Shown: positions 8,535-17,127, counted from the stretch's first letter. The stretch: DNA of 64,000 nucleotides from Chryseobacterium piperi (GCF_002285635.2 NZ_CP023049.2:3038001-3102000); one strand, 5' to 3'. The notes: a model not told the origin generated them from the sequence alone. Made by a program: numbers and translations.

Positions 8535-10847
8535 ATGAAAAACACAAAATACCAAGATGTTTTTGATTTTGGTGCAGAGGCTTTGTCGATAGAAAATAAA
8601 TTTAATGGCTTCAATTTCCCAAACTCCCAAAATGCTCACAAAATTGGAGAAACGATAAGGGGAATGAGTAATGTAAGCCCATTGGCTACCGTAAAACTCT
8701 TCAACCAAACGTCTAAAGATCTTGTAACGAAATATTATCCGGATGCAAAAAAACTGCAGACTATAAATAGTACTTTGATTCTTGATGATACTATAAATAA
8801 AAATGGATTCTCTTTTTATAAATATGAATTTTTCTCAGATAGAAATAGAAATAATTTCATTAATAGTGGCGAAGAACTGGCTTTCAAATTATTATTATTT
8901 GTTTCCACTGATGGTAACAAGGTTAAAGAATGTTATGAAGCAGTAAAACCTAATGATGATGAAATAATTTTTTTCATAGAAACTGATGATGATACGTTAA
9001 GTAACGATGTCCTGTATGGAAGAGTTTCTGATAGTATAAAAAAAGCATACACCGATCAATCTTCCGGTAAACTATACAAGGCTTTCTTTGATGGCGATAT
9101 CATGGAAACCATAAATAAATACGCAAGTAATGTTAATAAAGAGATTATAGAAGAGTTATTTCTTAGAGGTTTTATTGAAAAAAAAGGGGTTAAAGAAGGG
9201 ATTTTCAATTTTCTTAGATATATTGTTCAAGGTATTTCTGCACCAGCAAAAATCTTAGGATGGATTCTTAATAAACTCGGTAATGGAATTGATTTTCTTC
9301 GTATTCCTGATTCATTATGGGATACAGAAAATCCTGAATATTTTTTCCAGAAAGATAAATTAATTCAGAGTTTAAGCATCCCAAAAGACAAGATAGAATT
9401 AATAAGAAATCTTTTCACAGATAAAAAAGGATTCGATTTATCTGATCTTAATCCCAAAGTAGTAAACGAAATAATTTTAAATCAAGTTTCAGTAATGGGA
9501 GATTTCGTTGAAAATTATAATAGTTATGTAAAAAACGAGATTGAAGATATTTTTAAGACACTTGAGTCTCCACAAATGCAAGAGCAAACAGATAATCTTG
9601 CGGAAAAAGTAGCTTTAATTTGTGGAATTTGGAATGGATTAATAGATTTTATTTCTTCCGTATTTAAGTTCTTTGGAAGTCTATTAGAAGCTCCTTTTAG
9701 TATCAGTAAAGATTTTCAACAAACTTTGGAAATGATTGACAATTTTTGGGATATCTTAAGAGATAAAAATCTTGTAAAAAATTTAAAAAATGCCATAAAT
9801 GATGGAATAAAACAAATAGTAATATATCTAAAAAAACAGAACTTAGATGATATCAACTGGGTTAGAGTACATTATATTGGAGGCTTTACTATTTCCTTTG
9901 CAGGTACATTTTTTATCCCCATTGCAGATATTGCTAAAATTGGAGAAATTGGAAAAGTAGGGGAAATTTTAACAAAAATAAATTCAGAAATTGGTAAAAC
10001 TATTAGTCAAACTGCTAAATTTGTAAAGATTGAAACAGCCCAAGCTTATCAAAAATCAAGTAAAGCACTAGAAAATTTATTAGCCCTTTTTAATGCTGGA
10101 GGCAAGAAGCTTCAAGATTTTATAAATAATTTATGGAAAAAAATAGCTGATTGGTTTTTGAAGAATAAAAAATTAGTTGAAGCAACTTGGATAAAAGCAC
10201 AAAAAATATTTTCGAAAGAATCTAAATATGATGCTATATACAGAGATATTACAAAAAAATTCTTCATTCAAAATGTTGAAGTAATGTCTGAATCACAATT
10301 CTATAAATTGGCATCAAAAATAAAAGAAGCTTTTAAAATAGATATGTTAATTGTTGATAGAAACAATGAAAAATACAGTGAATTATTTAAACTCTGGCAA
10401 AATAACCCCATCTATGCTGTTTTTCATGAAAAAACCTTTATAAACACTCGCTATGGATTAGAATTAGAAGGTCCCGCTGTTTATTTTTTTAAAGGAATAG
10501 CAAGAGGATCCCATGTTGTGGAAATTACTGCTTATACAATGCAACATGAATTATTACATTTAAAATTATGGCATAAAATGGTAATAGAATTTCCAGAATT
10601 GACAAATTTATACCGAAAAATGCCACGTGTATTAGATGAGTTAAATGTAGTGGGTGAAATGTTAAAACAAAATACAAAAAAAGTTGGGAAATGGTCTTTA
10701 GAAGATATTCAAAATGACATTAATGTTATCAATGATACCCCTAAATGGAAACCTCACCTAAAAGAATATTTTGGCAAAGAAAATGTAGAAATCAACGATT
10801 TTAAAAATTGGGATTTAAGTAAATATTTAAAACAAGTAAAAGAATGA
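8535..10847 (+). CDS. Polymorphic toxin with C-terminal zincin-like metallopeptidase domain
   Basis: This is a 770-residue protein. An N-terminal part of unknown fold (about 1-200) is followed by amphipathic and hydrophobic stretches (for example IWNGLIDFISSVFKFFGSL and GGFTISFAGTFFIPIADIAK) that resemble the pretoxin linkers of polymorphic toxins. The C-terminal ~170 residues hold the zinc-protease motif HELLH (671-675) with a further Glu-rich helix (RVLDELNVVGEM) that could give the third ligand. This fits the metallopeptidase toxin domains described in polymorphic toxin systems (Tox-MPTase type). There is no signal peptide, so export would need a dedicated system. The stop overlaps the next gene by ATGA, the usual layout for a toxin and its immunity gene. 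The gene is visibly more A+T rich than its neighbours. Confidence 0.75.
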   Translation: MKNTKYQDVFDFGAEALSIENKFNGFNFPNSQNAHKIGETIRGMSNVSPLATVKLFNQTSKDLVTKYYPDAKKLQTINSTLILDDTINKNGFSFYKYEFFSDRNRNNFINSGEELAFKLLLFVSTDGNKVKECYEAVKPNDDEIIFFIETDDDTLSNDVLYGRVSDSIKKAYTDQSSGKLYKAFFDGDIMETINKYASNVNKEIIEELFLRGFIEKKGVKEGIFNFLRYIVQGISAPAKILGWILNKLGNGIDFLRIPDSLWDTENPEYFFQKDKLIQSLSIPKDKIELIRNLFTDKKGFDLSDLNPKVVNEIILNQVSVMGDFVENYNSYVKNEIEDIFKTLESPQMQEQTDNLAEKVALICGIWNGLIDFISSVFKFFGSLLEAPFSISKDFQQTLEMIDNFWDILRDKNLVKNLKNAINDGIKQIVIYLKKQNLDDINWVRVHYIGGFTISFAGTFFIPIADIAKIGEIGKVGEILTKINSEIGKTISQTAKFVKIETAQAYQKSSKALENLLALFNAGGKKLQDFINNLWKKIADWFLKNKKLVEATWIKAQKIFSKESKYDAIYRDITKKFFIQNVEVMSESQFYKLASKIKEAFKIDMLIVDRNNEKYSELFKLWQNNPIYAVFHEKTFINTRYGLELEGPAVYFFKGIARGSHVVEITAYTMQHELLHLKLWHKMVIEFPELTNLYRKMPRVLDELNVVGEMLKQNTKKVGKWSLEDIQNDINVINDTPKWKPHLKEYFGKENVEINDFKNWDLSKYLKQVKE

Positions 10848-11173
10848 TACATACGAAAAAACAAATTGAAGATCTAGTCCGCAAATTAATGAAAGACGTA
10901 AAGAGAAACTATTTGGAAAAAAATGAGATTTATATAAGTTTTGAAACAAATCATAAAATTCCTGTGTTAAACAAAGTTGTTAATAATTGCTGGCAAATTG
11001 CAGTAGATGTTCATGATGATCAATCTAACAAAGATGAGCCTGCTTCAATTTTACTTTATATAAATGATACCACGCTAGATTTTGAAGGATATCTAGACGG
11101 CTCTATGGGAAGACCTATTCCTTTATTGCCTAAAAAAGATTCTGACGGTATATTTTATTTAGATAAGTTTTAA
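10844..11173 (+). CDS. Probable immunity protein for the metallopeptidase toxin
   Basis: This 109-residue soluble protein begins inside the toxin stop codon (ATGA at 10844-10847), implying translational coupling. It has a Lys-rich N-terminal helix and then alternating beta-like segments with acidic patches (VDVHDDQSNKDEPAS, DTTLDFEGYLDGSMG). I do not recognise a named family. Size, position right after the toxin, and the strong terminator downstream at 11279 are what one expects of a cognate immunity protein, so that role is inferred from context. Like the toxin gene it is A+T rich, suggesting both came in together. Confidence 0.65.
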   Translation: MIHTKKQIEDLVRKLMKDVKRNYLEKNEIYISFETNHKIPVLNKVVNNCWQIAVDVHDDQSNKDEPASILLYINDTTLDFEGYLDGSMGRPIPLLPKKDSDGIFYLDKF

Positions 11174-11278
11174 GCTTTTTTAGAAGCATTACCTATTTTA
11201 CTACATTAAGAATCCATAATTATCTTACAGTATTATGGATTGAAGAGAAATTTCCCCTAGCAAAATAAGATTAGCAAA

Positions 11279-11317
11279 TCCTCTAGTTATGTGTTCATAG
11301 CTAGAGGACTTTTTATT
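11279..11317 (+). terminator. Rho-independent terminator after the toxin-immunity pair
   Basis: A 13-bp stem, TCCTCTAGTTATG (11279-11291) and CATAGCTAGAGGA (11296-11308), with one G-U pair and a TGTT loop is followed by CTTTTTATTT. It closes the accessory region; the next gene is on the opposite strand. Confidence 0.9.
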
Positions 11318-11352
11318 TAATTTGAGCCACCGTTCAAGATAAATAGACCACT

Positions 11353-12672
11353 CTACACAAACCACAATTCAAAAACACTTCCCCGCTCCTGCTTTCGGAA
11401 GGTAATATAACCATGATGGGCATCCATAATACTTTTGGTTAATGTAAGTCCAATTCCGGAGCCGTTGGTTCTTGTCGTGAAGAAAGGAAGAAATATTTTG
11501 TCTGAGATCTGTTCATTAATCCCAATCCCGTTGTCTTCTATACGAATTACAGTCCTTGTATTCTGCTGATCAGTATGGATTATTATTTTTCCGTCATCTA
11601 TTTCTTCAATAGCATGTAGTGCATTGGTAAGCAAATTAATCAGGCTTCTTTCCAGCATTTTTTCATCGGCCATGATCTGATACTCTCTGATGTTGGTAGT
11701 AAGTGTGATCTTTTTATTCTGAAATTCACTTTCCATCAGTCGCAAGACCTTTTCTATAACAGGTTTAATGAAAACTTTCTGAATCTTTGGTTTAGGGAGT
11801 TCAGCAACTTGACGGTAATTATTAACGAAAGTCAGCAACTGTTCGGACTTGTTATTCACAATTCTCAGGCTTTCTTTCATTTCATCCTGATCATCTGTGG
11901 AAATACTCTCCTGATCCGTAATATATTCCATGTTTCGTATCAGGCTGTTGATCGGCGTTAGTGTATTCAGCAACTCGTGGGAAATTACTTTCATCAGGTT
12001 ATTCCACGCCATTTTTTCTTTACGTTCTATAATTCTTTGTACCGATTCCAGCGAAATAATATAAAAATCTTCCCGTGGAGTTTCCAGACGTGTGGTTCTT
12101 ACAGAATAGGTCTGAAATCCTGATTGATTAATGGAAACTTCCATAAAGTCCTGGCTTTCCCTAAAATTTGTCTCCTTTATCAATTTAAAAAAATCCGGAA
12201 TTTTCTCTTCATAATAACTCCACTTATTGTATTTGGGAACTTTCAGGATTTCTATGAATTTCTGATTAGAATAGAAAATCTCCCAGTCATTACGATCCTC
12301 CTTTAAGATCATAATTCCGATGTCTAACTGATTCAAAATATTTTCATACAGAATCTTAAAAGATAACAAATCAATATTCTTTTCTTTTTCCTGATAGTAG
12401 AGATTAACAGCCTGCTGTTTCAAAGGATGTTTTTGCTTTTTGTCCGGAAATAAGGAAAAGTCTTTATGTTCAATAGCATCTAAGATTTGCTTCGCTTCTT
12501 TTCCGAACCGTTGAGAATGCTGTATATTCAAAACAATCATAGAAAGTGAAAGAGAAAAAAGGAGTAACGCTGTCATCCATTTTTTCGATTCATAGAAATC
12601 AAAAGCTAAGATCCCAAAGACAAGGCATAGCAATAAAATAATTACTTGAAAAAAATAAAATTGTGTTTTCAT
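11353..12672 (-). CDS. Sensor histidine kinase, NtrY-like
   Basis: This 439-residue protein has two close N-terminal membrane helices (about residues 8-25 and 33-48) with almost no periplasmic loop, then a PAS-like region, a HisKA H-box (VISHELLNTLTPI, phosphoacceptor His) and a HATPase_c domain with N, G1 (EDNGIGI), F (FLPFFTT) and G2 (GSGIGLTLTK) boxes. It autophosphorylates and should hand the phosphate to the response regulator encoded just upstream; the two genes overlap as TGATG. The short sensor suggests detection of a membrane or cytosolic signal, for example envelope stress. The pair lies divergent to an export operon, so it probably controls that operon. Kinase assignment is secure; the target is inference. 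Confidence 0.9.
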   Translation of the reverse strand: MKTQFYFFQVIILLLCLVFGILAFDFYESKKWMTALLLFSLSLSMIVLNIQHSQRFGKEAKQILDAIEHKDFSLFPDKKQKHPLKQQAVNLYYQEKEKNIDLLSFKILYENILNQLDIGIMILKEDRNDWEIFYSNQKFIEILKVPKYNKWSYYEEKIPDFFKLIKETNFRESQDFMEVSINQSGFQTYSVRTTRLETPREDFYIISLESVQRIIERKEKMAWNNLMKVISHELLNTLTPINSLIRNMEYITDQESISTDDQDEMKESLRIVNNKSEQLLTFVNNYRQVAELPKPKIQKVFIKPVIEKVLRLMESEFQNKKITLTTNIREYQIMADEKMLERSLINLLTNALHAIEEIDDGKIIIHTDQQNTRTVIRIEDNGIGINEQISDKIFLPFFTTRTNGSGIGLTLTKSIMDAHHGYITFRKQERGSVFELWFV

Positions 12673-14018
12673 CAGATTCCGAATTTTTCCATTCTGCGAT
12701 ATAATGCGGCACGGGAGAGTCCAAGATCTTCTGCTGCAGAAGAGATATTTCCCTGGTGCTTTTTTAATGCTTTTCTGATCAGAATTTCTTCCATTTCCTC
12801 TATATTCAGGACATCAGGAAGTACCTGCGAATCATTCTCCATAAGTTTAGGCAGCGATAATTGTAGGGTTCCCTGATCAGAAAGAATGACACTTCTTTCC
12901 ATTGTATGTTCCAGTTCACGAATATTCCCGGGCCAATGGTAACTGCATAATTCTTTAATCCCATCATCAGAAAGAGATAAGGTTTTATGATATTTATTTT
13001 GATATTTGGCCAGAAAGTATTGAGTAAATAAAAGCATATCCTCCAGACGCCCCCGCAAAGGTGGAATCGTAATTTCAACCGTATTAATCCTGAAATAGAG
13101 ATCCTGCCTGAATAAAAATTCACTCACCTTTTGCTGAAGGTTTTCATTGGTTGCAAAAATAAAACGGACATCCATTGGGCGTTCTCTTGTTTCTCCAATA
13201 CGGGATAGCTTCTTATTCTGAATAAGAGTAAGTAGTTTAGCCTGCAGATGAAGCGGCAGATTTCCGATCTCATCCAAAAAAACAGTTCCTCCCTGAGCAT
13301 TCTCTATTTTCCCGGCAGTATCAGCTCCCGCATCCGTAAATGCTCCTTTTTTATACCCAAAGATTTCTGCTTCAAAAAGTCCCTCAGAAATACTTCCCAA
13401 ATCAATATGTACAAAAGGTTCTTTATTGCGCAGAGATTTCCGGTGGATTTGTTCAGCCAAAACATATTTTCCGGTACCATTTTCACCTAACAAAAGCACA
13501 TTAGCATCAGTAGGCGCAATTTTATCAATGGCCTGGAGAATATCCTGTACAGCTTTAGAGTTACTCTCCAAAATATAATTTTGGTCACTTTGCTGAATGT
13601 TTTCCCATTGGTGCAGCTTTTTATTTTTTCGGGAAACCTCAACAGCCAGATTTACGGAAGCATACAATTTTTCATTATTCCACGGTTTCAGAATAAAGTC
13701 GGAAGCGCCTAACTTCAATGCTTCTACAGCAAGTTCTACTTCGCCATAAGCGGTCATCAGGATAATAGGCATTTCAGGAGAAATTTCCTTCACCTCACTC
13801 ATCCAGTATAAGCCATCCTGTCCGTTTTCAAAACCTTTTCTGAAATTCATATCGAGAAGAACCACATCGAACACCTCTTCGGAAAGTGCAGGAAGGATTT
13901 TTTTTGGATTATTTAATGTTTTTACATCTGTGAAAAACTTTTTCAGCCACACTCTTGCAGAGAAAAGGATGTCTTCATCGTCGTCAACAATTAATATTCT
14001 GGCTGTTTTCTTTCGCAT
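12672..14018 (-). CDS. Sigma-54-type response regulator, NtrC family
   Basis: This 448-residue protein has a receiver domain (VDDDED, phospho-acceptor Asp56 in LLDMNF, Lys in FILKPW), a central AAA+ domain with Walker A GENGTGK and Walker B TVFLDEIG, and a C-terminal Fis-type helix-turn-helix (GNISSAAEDLGLSRAALYRRM). The loop that contacts sigma-54 reads GAFTDA rather than GAFTGA. Such regulators open sigma-54 promoters after phosphorylation by their kinase. The gene starts 147 nt from the HlyD-like gene on the other strand, and the gap carries a palindrome suited to an upstream activator site. It therefore likely activates the export operon. Confidence 0.92.
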   Translation of the reverse strand: MRKKTARILIVDDDEDILFSARVWLKKFFTDVKTLNNPKKILPALSEEVFDVVLLDMNFRKGFENGQDGLYWMSEVKEISPEMPIILMTAYGEVELAVEALKLGASDFILKPWNNEKLYASVNLAVEVSRKNKKLHQWENIQQSDQNYILESNSKAVQDILQAIDKIAPTDANVLLLGENGTGKYVLAEQIHRKSLRNKEPFVHIDLGSISEGLFEAEIFGYKKGAFTDAGADTAGKIENAQGGTVFLDEIGNLPLHLQAKLLTLIQNKKLSRIGETRERPMDVRFIFATNENLQQKVSEFLFRQDLYFRINTVEITIPPLRGRLEDMLLFTQYFLAKYQNKYHKTLSLSDDGIKELCSYHWPGNIRELEHTMERSVILSDQGTLQLSLPKLMENDSQVLPDVLNIEEMEEILIRKALKKHQGNISSAAEDLGLSRAALYRRMEKFGI

Positions 14019-14041
14019 AGGTGTTCAGTTTTGTACATTGA

Positions 14042-14059
14042 GTGTTCGATTTCGGACAC
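14042..14059. promoter_or_regulatory. Candidate upstream activator site for the response regulator
   Basis: GTGTTCG (14042-14048), four spacer bases, then CGGACAC (14053-14059) form an 18-bp palindrome with one mismatch. It sits in the divergent gap between the NtrC-like gene and the export operon, about 80 nt upstream of a possible -24/-12 element, a usual place for an enhancer-binding site. A related half site GTGTTCAG lies at 14021-14028. Confidence 0.5.
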
Positions 14060-14122
14060 TTTTGTTTTACTTTCAATTCTTTACTATTTAGTTTTCAGTC
14101 TCTTACCAATGTATTCTTTTCG

Positions 14123-14138
14123 TGGCACATTTGTCGTG
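14123..14138 (+). promoter_or_regulatory. Possible sigma-54 (-24/-12) promoter, imperfect
   Basis: TGGCAC at 14123-14128 matches the -24 element. At the correct distance the -12 region reads TCGT (14134-14137) instead of TTGC, so the GC doublet is damaged while the spacing is right. Its position 28 nt before the HlyD-like start and downstream of the palindrome at 14042 supports it. The mismatch keeps confidence low. Confidence 0.35.
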
Positions 14139-14165
14139 TATATTATTGAAAATCAAATAGCTGTA

Positions 14166-15407
14166 ATGGATACGAAAATAGAAAAAAAAAGATCTAAACT
14201 CAAAATTATTCTTCCTGTGATTGCCGGAATTGCAATCCTCGGATTGTTTTTGAGCTATTTTTTCCAGCAGAAAAAGACTTTCAATGTAAAAGAAGAGGAT
14301 ATACAAATTGAGAAGGTCACCAAAGGTAAGTTTGAAGATATGATGATGATTACAGCACAGACACAATCCTTAAACTCATCTTTGGTCAATGTAATGGAGG
14401 GTGGAGCCGTAAAAGAAGTCTATACAGAGGATGGGAAAATGGTGACTAAGGGAGAGCCTCTCGCCAGAGTCTATAACCCGAATACCGAATTCAATTTTAT
14501 GAGTCAGGAAACGGGAATTATGCAGCAGATCAGCCAGATGCGAAATACTTTGTTAGAACTGAAAAACCAGGAGTTCACCCAAAACAAAGAAATCCTGCAA
14601 TCACAAAATGATTATAATACGGCATTACAAAATTATAACCTGCAAAAAAGATTATATGATGCTGAAATAGGCAGGAAGACAGATTATGATATGGCGCAGC
14701 AGAATCTGGCCTATCAACAGAAAAGAAAACAAATCGTGGAACAGAACATCCTCAATGAAAAGCATTCCCGTGATTCACAGATTGCTGCAGTCAATACTTC
14801 TATTAGTCAAATGGAAAAAAGCCTGAGTGTATTGAGAAATAATAAAAACAACTTCTTGATTTTAGCTCCTGCTACCGGAAGGCTATCTTCCTTTACGATC
14901 TCATTGGGTCAAAGTCTCACGACAGGACAAAGCATCGGAAAGATAGACCTGATGGACGGATATAAGCTTATAGCTAAAGTCGATGAATATTACATCAATA
15001 AGCTTCATATCGGAATTAAAGGAATATTGGAGAGCAATGGAAAAGAATATAAAGTGATAGTCTCTAAAGTTTTACCGGAAGTAATACAAGGCCAATTTTC
15101 TGCTGAACTTAATTTTACAGATGACAAACCCAATGACCTAAAAATAGGGATGACCTTTGGTGTCAAACTAAAACTTTCGGCAGATACACAAAATTTGATG
15201 ATTCCTAAGGGAAATTTCTTTAAAGACACCAATGGAAAGTGGATCTTTGCAGTAGAAAAAGGTAAAGCGGTTCGTAAGAGTATCAGCCTGGGTAGAGAAA
15301 ACCCATTGTATTATGAAGTTGTATCCGGTCTAAAGGAAGGAGAAATGGTGATCGTATCAGATTATTCTGATTATAAAAAATATGAAATACTGGATATAAA
15401 AAAATAA
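14166..15407 (+). CDS. HlyD/MacA-type periplasmic adaptor subunit
   Basis: Starting at the ATG at 14166 (MDTKIEKK) this gives 413 residues; a longer reading frame to 14031 would need a TTG and cover the regulatory gap. It has an N-terminal membrane anchor (about residues 14-34), a lipoyl-like half motif (EGGAVKEVYTEDGKMVTKGEPL), a long coiled-coil hairpin rich in Gln/Asn/Lys (about 110-230), the second lipoyl half (APATGRLSSFTISLGQSL) and C-terminal beta-barrel and membrane-proximal domains. Adaptors of this kind bridge an inner-membrane ABC pump and an outer-membrane TolC channel, both encoded downstream. It is the first gene of the export operon. Confidence 0.9.
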   Translation: MDTKIEKKRSKLKIILPVIAGIAILGLFLSYFFQQKKTFNVKEEDIQIEKVTKGKFEDMMMITAQTQSLNSSLVNVMEGGAVKEVYTEDGKMVTKGEPLARVYNPNTEFNFMSQETGIMQQISQMRNTLLELKNQEFTQNKEILQSQNDYNTALQNYNLQKRLYDAEIGRKTDYDMAQQNLAYQQKRKQIVEQNILNEKHSRDSQIAAVNTSISQMEKSLSVLRNNKNNFLILAPATGRLSSFTISLGQSLTTGQSIGKIDLMDGYKLIAKVDEYYINKLHIGIKGILESNGKEYKVIVSKVLPEVIQGQFSAELNFTDDKPNDLKIGMTFGVKLKLSADTQNLMIPKGNFFKDTNGKWIFAVEKGKAVRKSISLGRENPLYYEVVSGLKEGEMVIVSDYSDYKKYEILDIKK

Positions 15408-15435
15408 ATTAATATATTATTAAAGCATTAAAATC

Positions 15436-16242
15436 ATGAAAAAAATACACCTATCATTCATCATAATATGCAGTATTATAACATTTTGTACAACTGTAAA
15501 AGCAAACGATAATAACCATACCGACAGAAATCATTTCTACAATCGAGAGATATTGGAGACTAAAACCTTCAACATACAAAATTTTAGCGGTGTAAAAGTT
15601 TCGCAAAACATAAAAGTGGAGATTATAAAATCGGATATAGAAAAAGTAGTAGCAACCAGTAAGTATATACAATACCTGAATCTGGAAGTAAAAGATGGTG
15701 TACTCAATATATATTATGACAACACAAAGAATCTCAAATTGAGTAATACCAGTACTAAAATAGTAATCTATGCAAGAAAAATAGAAAGCCTGGAAGCTTC
15801 CAATTCGGGACACATTAAAGTACCCAATGCATTTTCCAGTAATAACCTTCAGATTACGTTGAGCAGTTCCGGTAAGATATCAGGTGACTTTACAAGTAAA
15901 TCTCTAAACATTGACGCCAACAGCGCCGGAAAGTTTGAAGGAAATATCAGCACACAAAACCTGAATGGAACAGCCTCTTCTGCAGGTCAAATTATATTGA
16001 CCGGAAAGACCAGGTATGCGAAACTGGAAGTCAATAGTTCCGGTAAAATAGATGGAGACGACTTTGAGGCTGGAGAGATCACTGCGCTGGCATCATCCAC
16101 CGGATATATTTCGGTGATTGTAGATCAGAAAATTACGGCCCATGCTTCATCCAATGGTAAAATCCGTTATCAGGCTCTTCATGGTATTGATGTAGTAGCC
16201 CAAATCAATCAAACCTCAGGAGGAAGTATCAATCCTTTTTAA
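15436..16242 (+). CDS. Head-GIN-domain secreted protein
   Basis: This 268-residue protein has an N-terminal signal peptide (about residues 1-23, hydrophobic core FIIICSIITFCTTV). The body begins with IQNFSGVKVSQNIKVEII and then shows repeated SSGKISGD / SAGKFEGN / SSGKIDGD units forming a beta-helix, the hallmark of the head-GIN family (DUF2807, formerly called a putative autotransporter adhesin). These are exported or surface beta-helix proteins of unclear function common in Bacteroidota. It is inserted between the adaptor and ATPase genes of the export operon with a 28-nt gap, so it may be coregulated with the pump or act as a periplasmic partner. Confidence 0.85.
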   Translation: MKKIHLSFIIICSIITFCTTVKANDNNHTDRNHFYNREILETKTFNIQNFSGVKVSQNIKVEIIKSDIEKVVATSKYIQYLNLEVKDGVLNIYYDNTKNLKLSNTSTKIVIYARKIESLEASNSGHIKVPNAFSSNNLQITLSSSGKISGDFTSKSLNIDANSAGKFEGNISTQNLNGTASSAGQIILTGKTRYAKLEVNSSGKIDGDDFEAGEITALASSTGYISVIVDQKITAHASSNGKIRYQALHGIDVVAQINQTSGGSINPF

Positions 16243-16331
16243 AAATACAACTCATAAAAGAATTGAAAATTATTATCACTCAATTTGAAAACTCAGAACT
16301 CATAACTGACAACTTATAACTACGCGAAATT

Positions 16332-17063
16332 ATGATAACATTAAATAAAATATCTAAAGTATACCGAACCGAAGATGTACAGACCTCAGCGCTCAGCCAG
16401 GTTGACCTTACCATTAGCAAAGGAGAATTTTTAGCCATAATGGGACCTTCGGGCTGTGGAAAATCTACTTTACTTAATATTCTTGGATTACTGGATTTTT
16501 CCACCTCCGGATCTTATCAGTTCAATGAACTGGAAATTACCAGCTTATCCGAAAGAAAAAAATCTGAAGTAAGGAAGCAAAACATAGGTTTCATTTTCCA
16601 AAACTTTAATCTGATTGATGAACTGACAGTATACGAGAATATAGAGCTCCCTTTAATTTATAATGGAATCTCCTCATCCGAAAGAAAGAAACGAGTAGAA
16701 GAAATTATGGAGAAAATCAATATCAGACACCGTGCAAAACACTATCCTCAACAATTATCCGGAGGACAGCAGCAAAGAGTGGCTGTCGCCAGAGCCCTCG
16801 TTACCAAACCTAAACTTATCCTGGCCGATGAACCTACAGGAAATCTGGACAGTACTAACGGAAATGAAGTGATGAACCTTTTGGCAGAACTTCATCGCGA
16901 AGGCTCAACCATTGTAATGGTAACCCACTCTTCTTATGATGCCAGTTTTTCTTCCCGTATTGTGAACATGAAAGACGGAGAAATATTTAATGAAGAATAT
17001 GCCGTAAAAAGGACAGATGTTTTCGATAAGGCAAAGCCTGAAGATTATGCCGTAAATGAATAA
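16332..17063 (+). CDS. ABC transporter ATPase, MacB/LolD type
   Basis: This 243-residue ATPase has Walker A GPSGCGKST, Q-loop FQNFNLI, signature LSGGQQQRVA, Walker B LILADEPT and H-loop MVTHS. The sequence pattern (TALSQVDLTISKGEFLAIMG, NLDSTNG) is that of the MacB/LolD/FtsE group that powers FtsX-type permeases and drives mechanotransmission rather than ordinary membrane passage. It energises the permeases encoded by the next two genes. The 89-nt gap before it contains an imperfectly repeated AACTCA...AACTCATAACT string but no promoter that I can identify. Confidence 0.93.
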   Translation: MITLNKISKVYRTEDVQTSALSQVDLTISKGEFLAIMGPSGCGKSTLLNILGLLDFSTSGSYQFNELEITSLSERKKSEVRKQNIGFIFQNFNLIDELTVYENIELPLIYNGISSSERKKRVEEIMEKINIRHRAKHYPQQLSGGQQQRVAVARALVTKPKLILADEPTGNLDSTNGNEVMNLLAELHREGSTIVMVTHSSYDASFSSRIVNMKDGEIFNEEYAVKRTDVFDKAKPEDYAVNE

Positions 17064-17127
17064 AGACATTACTATTCAAAGTTTGACTTCCTGACCCTAA
17101 TTATTCATCAAATTAATTTAAAGCATT

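Noticed and set aside
1..11317. Ordinary prophage or T6SS/contractile injection cluster
   Set aside because: No integrase, terminase, portal, sheath, tube, baseplate, VgrG or ClpV-like gene is visible; fibre-like and peptidase genes alone are not enough.
14124..14140. A fourth copy of the CGACA-n5-TGTCG operator on the minus strand near 14130
   Set aside because: Only one half site (ACGACA) is present and no TAnnTTTG box follows at 11 nt.
14031..14165. N-terminal extension of the HlyD-like protein
   Set aside because: It needs a TTG start, covers the palindrome and -24 region, and precedes a typical adaptor N-terminus at 14166.
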